In this document: one piece after another, positions 12,869 to 24,282 of the stretch | Position numbering within the stretch: position 1 is the stretch's first letter | Layout: every line of letters begins with the position of its first letter | Assembly (NCBI GenBank): GCA_019671135.1 | Contig: JAHRHY010000001.1 | Coordinates: forward strand, 806,001 to 870,000 | DNA from: Linnemannia hyalina | Lineage: Eukaryota > Mortierellomycota > Mortierellomycetes > Mortierellales > Mortierellaceae | Direction of reading: 5' to 3' | DNA: 64,000 nucleotides | Notes under the pieces: generated by a model | Told to the model about the DNA's origin: nothing | The model's input: the letters and a program-made list of their open reading frames with translations, nothing else | Databases searched by the model: none | Position numbers and translations under genes: made by a program

Positions 12869-13283
12869 GGGGCTATCGTTGTCGGATGGGGCAGTAGTGA
12901 GCAACCAAGCTGGTGTTTTTTTTGTTTTTGTTGTTTGGTTGTTTTCCGAGGGTGAATATACGCAAGTGAGTGAGAGAAGGAGATGAGTGAATTGGGAGAT
13001 TAAAGTCGAGAAGAGTGGATAGGATGAGTATTAGGGAATGGAGGAAGACGAAGAGGCGGTAAAAGAAGGTTGTTTTTGGTTAGCGAGGGAGAGAAGAGAG
13101 CTGGAGACGGAACGCTTTGACCAAAACGACAAGCAAATAAGAAAAGAAAGACCAAAGAAGAAAAAAATAAATGCAATTAAAAACACGACATTCCAGGGCC
13201 GAAAAAACTCTCTTCAAGCCATCCAGCTCTCGCGCTTTTTTTTCGTTTTGGGTCCCTCCTGTCTAGAAATATAAGCAAATTAT
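12869..13283. other. intergenic spacer or 389-bp intron between two low-complexity frames
   Basis: Read on the minus strand, this stretch starts just after a strong gtaagt donor (13300-13295) and ends near a cag acceptor (12912-12910). It is C/T-rich in the middle and A-rich just before the acceptor. The A-rich end looks like a 5' leader, not a polypyrimidine tract. Either reading is possible. Confidence 0.5.
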
Positions 13284-14675
13284 TTATCCAGTCAACTTAC
13301 ATTCGGCATACTCCATGGACGACATGGGCCTGAGCTTCTTTGTGGTCATGTCAATCAATGCCATGGACAGGAGAGTGCCTTCGTCACTCATCGCTGCAGC
13401 ATCCAAACTCCCATATCGAAGATTGTCCCGTCCGACAGGCGGGATCACACATGCTGTATGAACCTGCTGCCCCGCGTTTGTTGTTGCTGGTATTGCTGTT
13501 GCTGTAGGCTTGGATGCAGAAGTAGATGTTGAATCGCATGAAGATGTGACTGTGGTTGTGGTCTTGGCTTTCGTCGTGTTCGTGGTCGACATTGCTGTGG
13601 TTGTGTTGTTGTTGAATTCCTTGCTTTCACTTTCACCCTTGATATCTCCGTTTTCCTCTGCTACAACCTCCTTCTTCACCTCCTCTTCTTTTCCCTCCTT
13701 CTTATTGTCGTCCAGCTGTTGCTTGTCTTGCATTTGTTTCTGTTGCTGATCCTTCTGCTGCGTTTCCTCTTCCCTTGTGATTGTAGAAACAACAGGAGCA
13801 AATGATACCTTGTTCTCAGGGGTGATGGATATGAAGGGTGTTGTTGAAGTTGGAACAGGAACAGGAGAGTTGCTGCTGCTAAGAGTCGAGGTTGGCGGGG
13901 GTGCCACGAAGGATGACGGCAACGAAGTAGAAGAACAAGGCAAGAGGGAGGAAGGCGCTGCTGAATCCAAGGGGGCGGTTGTTGCAAGGATCGTAGATTG
14001 AGGAGGAGGAGTAGGAGTAGGAATTGGCCGTGTTGTTTCAACCAAAGGTGTCGTTTGCTTCTGTTGTTTTTGTTGTTGGTACTGTTGGTGTTGTGGTTTG
14101 GGTTGTGAGATTAAGTTGGAGAGGGAACTCAAAGTGTCCTCTGCAAATCCCTGATCTGCTCGACTCCCCTGAATGTGATGGTTTGACGTAAAGACGGATG
14201 GGAAGTGAAGACGAGATGACTGACCACCATTACCACCACCCAATCGAGCAAGGTGGGTGTTACTATCGATACGGGGGACAGATGAAGAATCCGAGGCTGA
14301 GGCTGAGGCTTGATAGAGCGAAGTGATGGCTGCGCTGACTCTACCACTGATTGCAGGGCCCGTGGGGGAAAGAGGAGAGGGAGAAGAGGTGGATGAAGGG
14401 AAAGATGTTGAAGGTGTAGTGGAATAAGAAGAGGAAGAGAAGGATGCAGGGATCGGCGAGACGAGATCGGTCTCCGCACGAATCGGCTGGTTGAGTTGCT
14501 GGAGATACTTCAATGATGGCGCGACTAGACGCGCGGATGTTCGATTGGGTTGAGTAGATGATGGTGTGGAAGGAGCCTGGAACCTGGGTCCTTCAGTCTG
14601 TCGACACAGCTGCTGTTGCTGCTGTTGGCTGGAGAGAGAAGGTTTCTGGGATCCGGGAGAGATCAAGTCGGCCAT
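13284..14675 (-). CDS. Ser/Thr/Pro/Gln-rich low-complexity protein
   Basis: 463 aa if read to the first stop at 13284. The start at 14675 (MADLISPG) is the first ATG; upstream in-frame sequence to 14798 has none. The protein is nearly all low complexity: Gln run at residues 18-24, Ser/Thr/Pro tracts, a Gln/Lys/Glu segment around residues 330-360, and Thr-rich runs. The last 45 residues are more ordered and include NLRYGSLDAAAMSDEGTLLS and MALIDMTTKKLRPMSSMEYA. No domain recognised. The final codons overlap a consensus donor (GAAT|gtaagt, exon end 13301). Splicing there to 12909 keeps the frame and would join this with the next gene into a 1572-aa protein. The stop at 13284 is therefore provisional. 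Confidence 0.65.
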   Translation of the reverse strand: MADLISPGSQKPSLSSQQQQQQLCRQTEGPRFQAPSTPSSTQPNRTSARLVAPSLKYLQQLNQPIRAETDLVSPIPASFSSSSYSTTPSTSFPSSTSSPSPLSPTGPAISGRVSAAITSLYQASASASDSSSVPRIDSNTHLARLGGGNGGQSSRLHFPSVFTSNHHIQGSRADQGFAEDTLSSLSNLISQPKPQHQQYQQQKQQKQTTPLVETTRPIPTPTPPPQSTILATTAPLDSAAPSSLLPCSSTSLPSSFVAPPPTSTLSSSNSPVPVPTSTTPFISITPENKVSFAPVVSTITREEETQQKDQQQKQMQDKQQLDDNKKEGKEEEVKKEVVAEENGDIKGESESKEFNNNTTTAMSTTNTTKAKTTTTVTSSCDSTSTSASKPTATAIPATTNAGQQVHTACVIPPVGRDNLRYGSLDAAAMSDEGTLLSMALIDMTTKKLRPMSSMEYAECKLTG

Positions 14676-17600
14676 TATGTCAAAATTAAGAAGGTGGATA
14701 CGTATGACGAGAGAGAGACAGACAGGGTCAGAGGGAGAGAGAGAAGACTTAAAAAAAGGGAGAATGAAATGGGTTTGACTATCCCAGATGGATACCAAGG
14801 AGCATAGAACAATGGAAGAAAGTAAAAGATAGATCTGAAGGAGCTATAGATTAGAACACAGATCGATGGGGAAGGCACTTGTGGAGGGGAAGGGTTCGAT
14901 CAGATCTTTGGGATAGGAACAAAATGAAAGGGTGGAAGAAAAGAAAAAAAAGGGAGCGGAGAGGATTGAGGAGGATGCGGATGTGGATGCGGAATGGTAG
15001 GGATGCCGGCTTGGTGTTGTGTGTGGGTGTGTGTCTTCCGTGTGGTTTTTTTCGGGGTATATTCAGGCACCTGGCGACAAGCACATCAAGGTCACAAAAC
15101 AGTGGAGACGAGAAAAGTGAGAAGGGAAGGTTATGGCACGACAGGAAAGAAAAGAACTGAAATGGGAAACAAACAAAAAAAACCAGAAAGATGAAAGAAA
15201 GAAGAACAAAAAAGGAGCTTGACAGAATCTGTGTATGGCTGGTTGATGAGGTGGCAACTGCTTTGAGCTGAGGTCACAAAGAAAGCTCCCAGGCGAACAA
15301 ACAAGAAATCCCACTTCATCAGTATCCCCAGGCAAGCAGCGGTCAGGGCGCGCCTTGTTTCAAAATCAAATCGAGGTTTGCTGCTTCAGCTTCCTCCCTC
15401 ACTCTTCTATCTCTCTCAGCAGACAATAACAGGCAGAAGGACGGAGAAGGGGCTCATTCATCCATTGTCCGGACATTTAAGGGGGCGAGAGTCCTGTCTA
15501 AGGATGGCAACACAACAAATTGGAAGGAGGAGGATATGGATATCTCCTCCTCCTCCTCTTCCCCCTTCCCCCTTGTTCTCCTGTTTTTCTGCCTGACTTG
15601 ACGCTTCTTTCGTATTTGACTGTTCACCATCCCGGTTGTCGCTCTCTGCTCTCGCGAGGGCGACCGACAGACAGTTGTGTACGTGCTCTGAATAAAACAA
15701 CCAAGCGACAGTTGTCTATGCTTTGTATTCCAAAAAAAGGTCTTCGTCCATGGTTGAATGCTCTACAAGTCAAATTCTCAGGGGACGAGGCCCAGTGAGG
15801 TGTTTACCAAGACAGTGAGAAGGGGCATCAAGAGCAAATAAAGAAGAGCAAATGGCAAGGACCTCAGGGCAAGCAATTAGCAATATATAGAGGATGCGAG
15901 AATTGAGCTTAGATACGCTTATGTTGAAGGGTAATGTGGGGTGCTATCTTAAGCAGCACTAAAATAAGGATTGAGGAAGCCATGATAGCAAAAAAGGGGA
16001 AGAAGAGAAGAGAGGGGGAAGGCGAATAATGAAAAAGGTGAGAGAGAGAGGGGGGGGGAATCAAGAAGGACCATTGTCTCTTGTTTTCACCTCCTGCCAA
16101 CGTGTGTATTGGTAATGCCCTTGACTATACCTGACTGGTTTAGAAAACAAGGATAATGAAGTGAGGAAGTAATCTTTTTGTTATGGGCACAGGGAGTTAA
16201 AAATGATATTATTTATTTTTCATACAAGTTTCTTTTAGGCGATGCGCAGGTCGCCATCAGCGAAATACCGAAGCTGGTGCTGAGTTGACTAACTTTGTTT
16301 TGCAGAAGCCAACAAGCGAAGATCAGGTACCATTGGAACATTGAAAACCAGTTTTTTTGCATGGAATGAAATAGTGGCATGAATACCCGTGTCTCCATGT
16401 CATTTTTACAGGCTGCATGGCAATTTGCCAATGCTTTGAACACGGCACGAAAAATGGTTCCAACTCGTTGAACGAGAGGAAGTGCAACTGGGGCACGCTA
16501 AGGGAATCGACCAATGCCCAGAGCCGAACTGATCGACAGTGATGGCGATCGACCCTACCGGGATTCTGGAGACGCGACAAACATGGGGGGCACAGCACAC
16601 GCAAAAGGCGCGCTGAAGAGGGAGCAAAAAGAGAGCGAACAGTATGTTAGGTAGCATGAGGAAGGGTGCATTAGCAAAGGCTATTATGTCCTCTCAACCC
16701 CATTTTCAGCTGCACGAACTTGTTCGTTCTCCACTCGTGCCTTTGGATTCAGCCTCTCTCCTCATCCTTCCCTTCTTCCTCTTCACTTCGCCTTACCATT
16801 CGCTGCATTCCATGTTGATCTCTACCCCCTGCCTCCAGATACTGCTCACCTTCTCTCCTCGCCTTTCCCCTGTCAAGCCTTCTTCGATAGCACTGAGGTC
16901 AATTGGTTCCCCTTGGACTCCTTTCTATTTGTCCTTCGTTCCTCTTTGCCTCCCCCCTGTTCTTATTTTGAAATAAAACTCCGGGCTGCTGACCATTCAT
17001 CCAGCGTGCTTCTCCTTCATCCTCCTCTTGTTTTCTCCCGCGTTATCATTGCTGTCCTTGGGGGGTTTTTTTATATTTGGTTTATGCAACGTACATTTGC
17101 TAATTCAAGCATGATATGAAGACAGATGGGTGATGCAAATGAACCGAAAGAAAAATAGTAACTTAGGCAGAGTAGGTTTGAGCAAGGGCCGAAGAACAGG
17201 AGGACACTGGCTACTACTGTTTCTTTCTTGTGTTCCATTTTGGGTGCGGGAAGGAATGATATACGAAAAAACACCCAAAAATATTCCTCGGAGGAGAGAG
17301 GTAGAGTGAGAAAAGGGTTTGCTTGTTTGTTTAGTCTTGTCATGCAAGTTGGCGGTGTCTTTGTGTATGCGTGTGTTTACATGAATGAAGTGTATGTCGT
17401 TGGGTGATGGGAATACAGACACTCCTTTCATCTTCTCTGTGCTCGTTACTTCTTTGCCTTGCTGCCTGTCAACAACAATGTCCCACAACCAAAATTGTGC
17501 ATGTACTGCTTTACCCCTGATCCCCCCTTGTACCCTCTCCCCTTGCTCTTTCCCTCTCGCCCCCCCCTTCTCTCATGCAACGAACGCTTTCGCCTTCATT

Positions 17601-17976
17601 CTTTGCTCTCTCTTGCTCTCTCCTTGTCCGGTGATCTCTTGACCTTTTCCGTTTCTTCTATTTGTACTTCCACTTTCAACTTCTACTTCTACTTCTACTT
17701 CTACTTCTACTTCTACTTCTGCTCCTTTCCTTTCCTTTTTTCTCTTTTCTTTCCTTTGCTTTCCTTTCCTTTCCTTTCCTCCTCATCACCACATTTATCA
17801 TTCCATACCAACATCTGCTGCCTGTCGATCACTGCACCCCTCAGCCATCGTCTTCCTTTCTGCTCCTTAGCTCACCCCCACTCTCTCTGACAAACCAACA
17901 ACCGGCTCACCGCGAATACATTCGTAGCTCAGACTTCCCATCCAACTTGCACAGCAACAAAAACACCTCTTTCAGA
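14676..17976. other. 3.3-kb gap, no gene supported
   Basis: Short frames on both strands carry no recognisable domain and mostly reflect C/T- or A/G-rich sequence. The final 600 bp before 17977 are strongly C/T-rich and hold simple repeats, which suits the promoter and leader of the downstream nucleotidyltransferase gene. Nothing else is supported. Confidence 0.5.
17681..17716 (+). repeat. hexanucleotide repeat TTCTAC, six copies
   Basis: Six perfect copies of TTCTAC in tandem, followed by runs of CTTTC (about 17730-17780). They sit 260 bp upstream of the nucleotidyltransferase ATG inside its pyrimidine-rich promoter or leader. Confidence 0.9.
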
Positions 17977-19768
17977 ATGATATCGACTTCTGCAGCAACG
18001 ATGCCCGGCAACAGCATCCCCCCATACATCCAACAACTCACCGAAGACATGACCACACTCACAATGGTAAAACAGGGGATGGTGCTATACATCCTGCACG
18101 TGTATGGTCGTGTGGTGTTGTGTGCCTGCTTGACGAGTGTCCGTGTCTCAAGATTGAACGAGTAACTAATTACCAAAAAAATGACTATTCCCGTTGACTG
18201 GGGAAAAAAAATGAAAAAACATAGACGATAGCAGTGTCACCTGAAGGGACACAGCTCCGTGAGAACCTTGTTACGCGTGTCCAGGGTATCATGGATGCAG
18301 AGTGGCCCAAGGAAGTCAGGATCGAGGCCTTCGGGTGAGTGAGAGAAAGGAGCCGATGAATGAATGAATGAATGTCGTATGCCCTCTTGAGAACAAGAGG
18401 CGAATGAGTGGCGGGAAAATACAACAGAAACCAGCACAACTCACTGTCGCTCACCCCCTGGACAAACGTACTGAAATGGACCCTCCCCAAGAGAGGACTG
18501 ACGCTTCTATCCTTCCCCCTGAATACAATTCTAACAATAGGTCATTCGCATCAGGACTCGGCACTGATTCCAGTGATCTGGATCTCGTCATTCTCCCTGC
18601 ATTGCGCGACCAGGACCAGGACCCAGGAACCCCCGCCCGGTACCAGGACCTCTTTGTCCTCAAGACTCTATTCCAGCGCTGTACGTTCAATCTTGACTTG
18701 ACGTTGCTGAGATTTGGTTGGGGTGTATGAAATGATAAACAAACTAACGCCGTTTTTCCCCCTCTGTCACCCTTGGTTCCCGGTCTCCTTCCATCCATTC
18801 CTTCATCTGCTCTCTCGCATGGATGCCCACCGTTGCTCAATGCTCTCGTTGGTTCGTTCCACGCTATTTCTCAACACGTCTTTTTTTTTGAATGCTCTGC
18901 ATGCATGTGCACAAAATCATCTCATATTTTGCTCTTTGCCCTCCAACCTTCGGCTGCGTTGTCTCTCTCCACCCGCTGGCTACATTACCAATGTTGCATA
19001 TGATAACTCATCGTCCTCTGATACGTCCGTTCTCCAGACAGCATGAAGGACGTTGAGGTTATCCAGAATGCCCGGGTGCCCATCCTCAAGTTCACCGACC
19101 ACAAGACAGGTATCAAAGTCGACCTCAACTATGGCCACTACCCCAGCCTCTACAACACCCGTCTCATCGAGTCATATGTCAGGATCGACGATCGCGTTCG
19201 GACGTTCCTCTACGTTCTCAAGGCCTTTGTCAAGGCGCGCGGAATCAACTCGCCACCCCTGGGCTCCCTTAGCAGCTACTGCTACACCCTTATGGCGATC
19301 TCGTATTTCCAGTCATTTCTGATCCCAGTCCTGCCCTGCCTGCAGGATCCACACCTCATCCCTCACAACGTGCCCAACCCAGGAGTATTTGGATCGACTC
19401 GTCTCGTCAATGTTGCCTTCACGGACCCATCCAGGATCCGACCCTGTCTCCCTCGCAACAGCATGACGCTCGGGGAGCTGTTCATTGGATTCCTGGAATA
19501 CTACGGGAGCAAGTTTGAGTACAACAAGTCGTGCGTGAGTGTCCGGTGCGGCAGCGTCATCTCGAGGGACGAATGCCCAACTTCCTGGGCGCGACACGAG
19601 TTTGTGGTCGAAGATCCGTTTCTCCTCGACCTAAACGCTGCAGGAGCCAGGAAGGACATGATGAATATTATCCGACATGAATTCCAGGCAGCAACGCAGG
19701 CACTGAAGGATGATCGTGGACTGAGTGCCATCCTCACTACGCGGCAACCCTACCGCGTCCGAGAATAG
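17977..19768 (+). CDS. Cid1-type terminal nucleotidyltransferase (TUTase / non-canonical poly(A) polymerase)
   Basis: Adds nucleotides, probably U or A, to RNA 3' ends. Four exons (17977-18066, 18225-18334, 18541-18680, 19038-19768) make 1071 nt, 356 aa, phases closing. The catalytic nucleotidyltransferase signature GSFASGLGTDSSDLDL spans residues 67-82 and is rebuilt exactly across an exon joint; it supplies two metal-binding Asp. The third Asp follows in ARVPILKFTDHKTGIKVDL (about residue 143). The central SPPLGSLSSYCYTLMAISYF and the PAP-associated region (MTLGELFIGFLEYYG, then FVVEDPFLLDLNAAG) follow as in Cid1. No RNA-binding or zinc-finger domain is present, and at 356 aa it is slightly shorter than fission yeast Cid1. 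U versus A preference cannot be read here. Another in-frame ATG at 18001 is a possible start. Confidence 0.9.
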
Positions 19769-20339
19769 GAGCTTAATTTCTGTTTCTCCCCTCATGCAGG
19801 ATTATGTCTGAAAAAAACATACAAATCATACATACATTAGCGAAAATGAAAATGAAAATAAAACAACAATAATAGCCAAATGTATCTCTTGCAACACTAT
19901 TTTGTGAGAACGCATGAGAAGTTGATCGCACAATTGCGTACCTGTCGTGGATAGGACTGTGTGTATGCCCGTACTTCATAGGCAGGGTGGCATATGATGT
20001 TCCTGGCCCAACATTGAGGTTCGTGAGCGTATGGAAGTACCTGTCACGTAGTGGTTTGGAATACGACTATAAATCTTGAGCAAAGTTCAAAGTCTAGTGG
20101 ACGCAGAAAAGGTCATGTATGTTCCCATTCCATACAACAACACAGGAAAAAAATAACCAACTGGCGAAATGTGGAATGCCAAGTGTTATTGATAGTCCCT
20201 GAAAATCGTGCCGCAAAAGATATAATGTCCGAGGGAAGGATTGCTCTTTCTTCCCCACACCCCATCTTTCTCCTCCCTCCTCTTGTCCTAATCTTCCACC
20301 CTTCTTCTCGCTTTTAACAACTAACAAAAAACAATCATT
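19769..20339. other. intergenic region with poly(A) signal
   Basis: Holds the 3' UTR of the nucleotidyltransferase gene, with AATAAA at 19857-19862, and then the promoter of the small secreted protein gene. The last 80 bp are C/T-rich. No gene seen. Confidence 0.5.
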
Positions 20340-20762
20340 ATGCTCGCCAAATTTGCATTCGCTCTTCTCGCTGCTTCTTCCCTCGGGTTTCTCGCATCCC
20401 AGGCAGATGCAAAGAAGTACTCCCAGGGTATGTCTCCGTTCTTTGCGCGTAAGGACGATTCTCCTAAGGCTCTAAAACTTTACTCTTCTCAACATTTTTC
20501 ATCCTTTTTCATGTAAAACATAGCGTACGATTGCTACATTGTCATAGGAAAGATCCAGCGCTGTTACGACGGATCGGCCAAGGATCTAACAAGGTGCTCA
20601 ATCTCGTCTCGCTTGCCCTCTGACCAGACTTATTACGCGCCTCGGTCAATTGGTGGACAGACGTATCCCTTTGGCACGTCGGTGGTGACTCTGCAGACTG
20701 TCGATGGCACCTATGAGAAGGTTGATGTTGCGACCTTCTTTGGTGTCTGCGAGGGTCAATGA
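20340..20762 (+). CDS. small secreted cysteine-containing protein
   Basis: Two exons, 20340-20427 and 20524-20762, give 327 nt, 108 aa. The intron has a gtatgt donor and a tag acceptor. Residues 1-24 are a clear signal peptide (Lys near the start, then an Ala/Leu/Phe core, ending SQADA). The mature part of about 84 residues has four Cys (YDC, QRC, TRC, GVC), enough for two disulfides, and many Tyr, Gly and Thr. No Kex2 site, no transmembrane segment and no family I recognise. The compact secreted form suits an apoplastic or cell-wall protein; an effector-like role would be speculation. The ATG at 20340 is the first after an A-rich leader. Confidence 0.8.
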
Positions 20763-20940
20763 TAGATTTTTTAGATGATTTTAAAACTTTATCGTTCAGG
20801 AATGCAAAATACACGTGACGTCCCTAAGCCACATAAGCAAACAGATTCGCATCGCTCCCCGTTTCGGGGATATGGATGGAGTGAAAGGGAAAGGCATCTA
20901 TCATTCATCACTCCCTACTCTCTAATATTCATAACACACA

Positions 20941-21930
20941 ATGGCTGGTGGTCGCTACCCTTATCCCAAGCACGTCTGGTACGTCCTGGGTTCATTGCCT
21001 ATTCTCCACACGCAGCATCACCAATATCGACACCCTTTCTGCAGGACCATCAACAAACGGACCTACAACTCCCATTTCCGGCCTTTCCATCACACCTCGG
21101 AGTTTTCACGCCCGAATTACCGAAATTCATCACAACAGGATAATCAGCATAGAAACTACAGGAGGGACTGAAAGACGCGAGGTCTAGAGGGCAAGATACG
21201 CAGCAAAAAGGCATAATCGTCTTTTTCTATGCGCTCGCTCGTTCCATGGACCACGGACCACGCTCACTTCTTGACCGACAGCAAACACCGGATATACAGG
21301 ACACTTCGGACGATGACACCAGTTAACATTCCGGACAAGTGTTCGAGCAGCTCCACGTTACTCATCCTACCTTGTATGCTACCTGTTGTATGCGTGTAGG
21401 TCCCCTACTGGTGGTTGGTGGACTCAGCCTACCAACTGGAAGTCTAACACTGCCGTTGCCGTCGGTATCACTGCCACCATCGTCGCCGCTGCCTGGAAGT
21501 ACTCTGCTGAGAACGAGGTATCTTTCCCTAGTCATCTTTTTTCAGGACCATTTCGGATACATGCAGAAAAGCAATATCTCAGTGGACACCCACAGGAAAG
21601 AAGGGGCCAATCGTCGCCCCTACGCTGAACAATGGATCGCGGTAGTAATATGTTTTTCTTTTCTTTTTCATGGTGATAGGAGCGCCACACTCGCCCCAAG
21701 GGCTTCATCCCCTCGTCGTTGGTACGGATCGCAATCAATTGAACTCTTCACTTCATATACTCGCTGCGCTTGGCTCATCCTACATTGTCATACCTGGACC
21801 AACCTGATCTACTCAAAGATACCTTCGGAATACGCAAACTAACCATGTCACGCTTCCGTTTTCGATTTTAAATTTAATCTCATAGTGGGCTAAGGAGTTC
21901 AAGGACGGCGAGGTCTACGGAAAGAAGTAA
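20941..21930 (+). CDS. 80-aa single-TM protein, probably mitochondrial
   Basis: Five coding pieces reduce to four exons: 20941-20978, 21400-21517, 21680-21721, 21886-21930; 243 nt, 80 aa, phases closing. The N-terminus YPYPKHVWSPTGGWWTQPTN is unusually rich in Trp, Tyr and Pro. One hydrophobic helix follows (about residues 30-45, VAVGITATIVAAAWKY), then a charged tail ending EVYGKK. The Trp-rich head with one helix resembles small inner-membrane subunits of the respiratory chain and looks like a conserved eukaryotic family, but I cannot name it securely. Half of the gene length is introns, the first 421 bp. Confidence 0.75.
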
Positions 21931-22234
21931 ACGAACAATTGACAGGATGCAACATGAATGCGGAGAGGAATTGTCAAATAGAAATCTCTCCCAACAAACG
22001 CCAACACACACCCTCTCCAAACAGGAAATACCAACAAAAATAAACACCCTCTCCACGTATATCTTTTTAGGCGTGTGCTAATGTGTGATCGGGAGCGGAT
22101 GACTGTACATTCTTTGACAGGAGAATACATCTTGGCGCAACATGTCACGATAAACTTAGGCGTGATTTCAGTTATTTTATTCTGGCGGCAAGATAAAAGG
22201 AAAGAACGAAAGGGATTATGGACCCTTCGATATA
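21931..22234. other. short convergent intergenic region
   Basis: 304 bp between the stop codons of two convergent genes. Only 3' UTR-like sequence seen. Confidence 0.4.
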
Positions 22235-24282
22235 TTACAACTTGGATTTGGGAGGCCCCTCGAGGAGGACTCTGAGGTCCTTCCTTAAGATCTTGCCGGC
22301 GGCAGACTTGGGAACCAAATCAATGAACCTAACCCCACCACGGAGTTTCTTGTGCGCCGCAACCTTGGACGCAACATACTCCACAACCTGCTCCTCCGTC
22401 AACGCCTTGCCCTCGGGGCTCGACTGGTTCTTGACAACAAACGCCAGAGGAACCTCTGTCGCCTGTTCCTTGTTCTCGACACCAATCACGGCCGCGTCCA
22501 GGATCTGTGGATGGGTCAAGAGGATGGCCTCGAGTTCTGCGGGCGCGACTTGGAACCCTTTGTACTTGATCAGTTCCTTCAACCGGTCGACTACAAAAAA
22601 GTTGCCCCGGGTATCGACCACGGCCACGTCGCCCGTATGTAACCAGCCCTCACTGTCGATCGTCTCCTTCGTCGCCTTTTCATTGTTGCGGTACCCCTTC
22701 ATCACATTCAACCCACGGATCCAAATCTCTCCGCGCTCCCCAGGAGCAGCATCCTTGCCAGTCTCGGAGTCGACGAGTCGAACTTCTTGGTTGGGGAGCA
22801 TCTTGCCGGCAGATCCGTGGACCATATCGTTGTAAAGACCGACATGGGTTCCGGGGGAGGCTTCCGACATGCCGTAAGCTTGACGGAAGGCAATGGCAGG
22901 ATATTTCTCCAGGAGGGCTTCGATCAGTTCTCGGGAACAAGGGGCCGCACCAACGGTTATTTGGCGGACGTGGGAGAGGTCGTATTTTGCGACTAGGGGG
23001 GATTTCACGAGCATCAGGACTTGAGGCGGGACTAGGTTCAGGGTCTTGACTATTTGTTTAGTTGTTTTGTTCAAAATGATACGAGGGGTGTTAGTTGCTT
23101 GTAATGCCCTCGCTTTGTTTCCTTTTGTGTTCGAACACTCATCGATGGTTCGTGGGATCTTACTCTTGTAGTCCTGGATGATCTTAAGAAAGTCCTCGGG
23201 GTTGAACTTTTGCATAACGATATTTTGAAGGCCCTGTTTTTTACCAAGGAGAAATCGTAAACAGACATGTTAGGAGACAATCGAGAAACAATAGTAAACA
23301 TGTGTCCGTGATCCCACACTCTAAAGTGAACTTACGCTGTGGGCTCCACACATCAAGTGGAGTTGGATACTGTACCTGTGGTGGGAAGAAAGGAAAGTAA
23401 GAAAAAGAAAGTGCAATGAGTGAGAAAAAAAATGCAAGTAAAATGCTCAACTCCACCTCCTACATTCTCTCTATCATCCACGCCCACTCTTCCAGCAATT
23501 ACAAGACCCCCCGCCCTTCATTATTGTCACTGTTTCGTTTTTGTCCGAATAACAACTTACATGTGGTACATGGGCAAGACACTCAGAGCAACATTATCAT
23601 GGGCCTTCAACTCTCCATCACACGCAACGACCTGAGCAGCATTGACTGCAAAATTCAAATGCGACAACTCAACGCCTTTACTCCGCCCCGTCGTCCCACT
23701 CGAATAACAAATCAACGCTGTCGTCTCCTTGCACTCCTTGGCATCCAACACCACCGGCTTGACCAATTGACTTTCGGGCGTCTCTACGGGTGGCAACAAA
23801 CTGGTATAGGGCCTGAATCCATCCACAATCTGATCTCCATACAAAAAGATCCTCTCCTCCGGCAACCCGACCTTCTTGGCACCGGCCCGCGCAGTAACCA
23901 ACAGTTCCGGATGAGTCACCATCGCAGTCGCGCCAGAATCCTGCAACTGGTACGCCAGCTCGTCCGCATTATACGCCGAGTTGACGGTAGTGGTAATACC
24001 AGCAAAGACGAGGGGTCCAAACATGGTGACCGAATAATCGACCTGATTGAACGAGAACAACGCCAAAACGTCTCCACGTTTGAAACCCAGAGAGTGTTGG
24101 AGGGCCGTGGCCCAGCGACGGATATCATGTCTCCATTGCCCAAAGGTGAGGGTTTGTTTTGTGATCCCGTCGATGAGGATTGGGTATTCGTCAGGGGTGT
24201 TGTTGGGGTTGGAGATTGCGAAACTATAGGCGTTCATGTAGGGGACCGGCTGGTCGGGAAGGTGAGACCTGTAAATCGTCAT
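22235..24282 (-). CDS. peroxisomal 4-coumarate:CoA ligase-like acyl-activating enzyme
   Basis: ANL-superfamily enzyme that adenylates a carboxylic acid with ATP and transfers it to CoA. Four exons (23561-24282, 23336-23375, 23164-23233, 22235-23049) give 1647 nt, 548 aa, phases closing. The AMP-binding P-loop YSSGTTGRSKG is at residues 193-203. Later come AYGMSEASPG, the adenylation motif GWLHTGDVAVVD, the hinge region VVDRLKELIKYKGFQVAPAE and the catalytic Lys motif KSAAGKILRKDL. The protein ends in SKL, the canonical PTS1, so peroxisomal import is expected, as for plant OPC-8 ligases, insect luciferases and fungal PCL-type ligases. Substrate (aromatic or medium/long-chain acid) cannot be told from sequence. 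Intron 2 follows a 40-nt exon. Confidence 0.92.
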
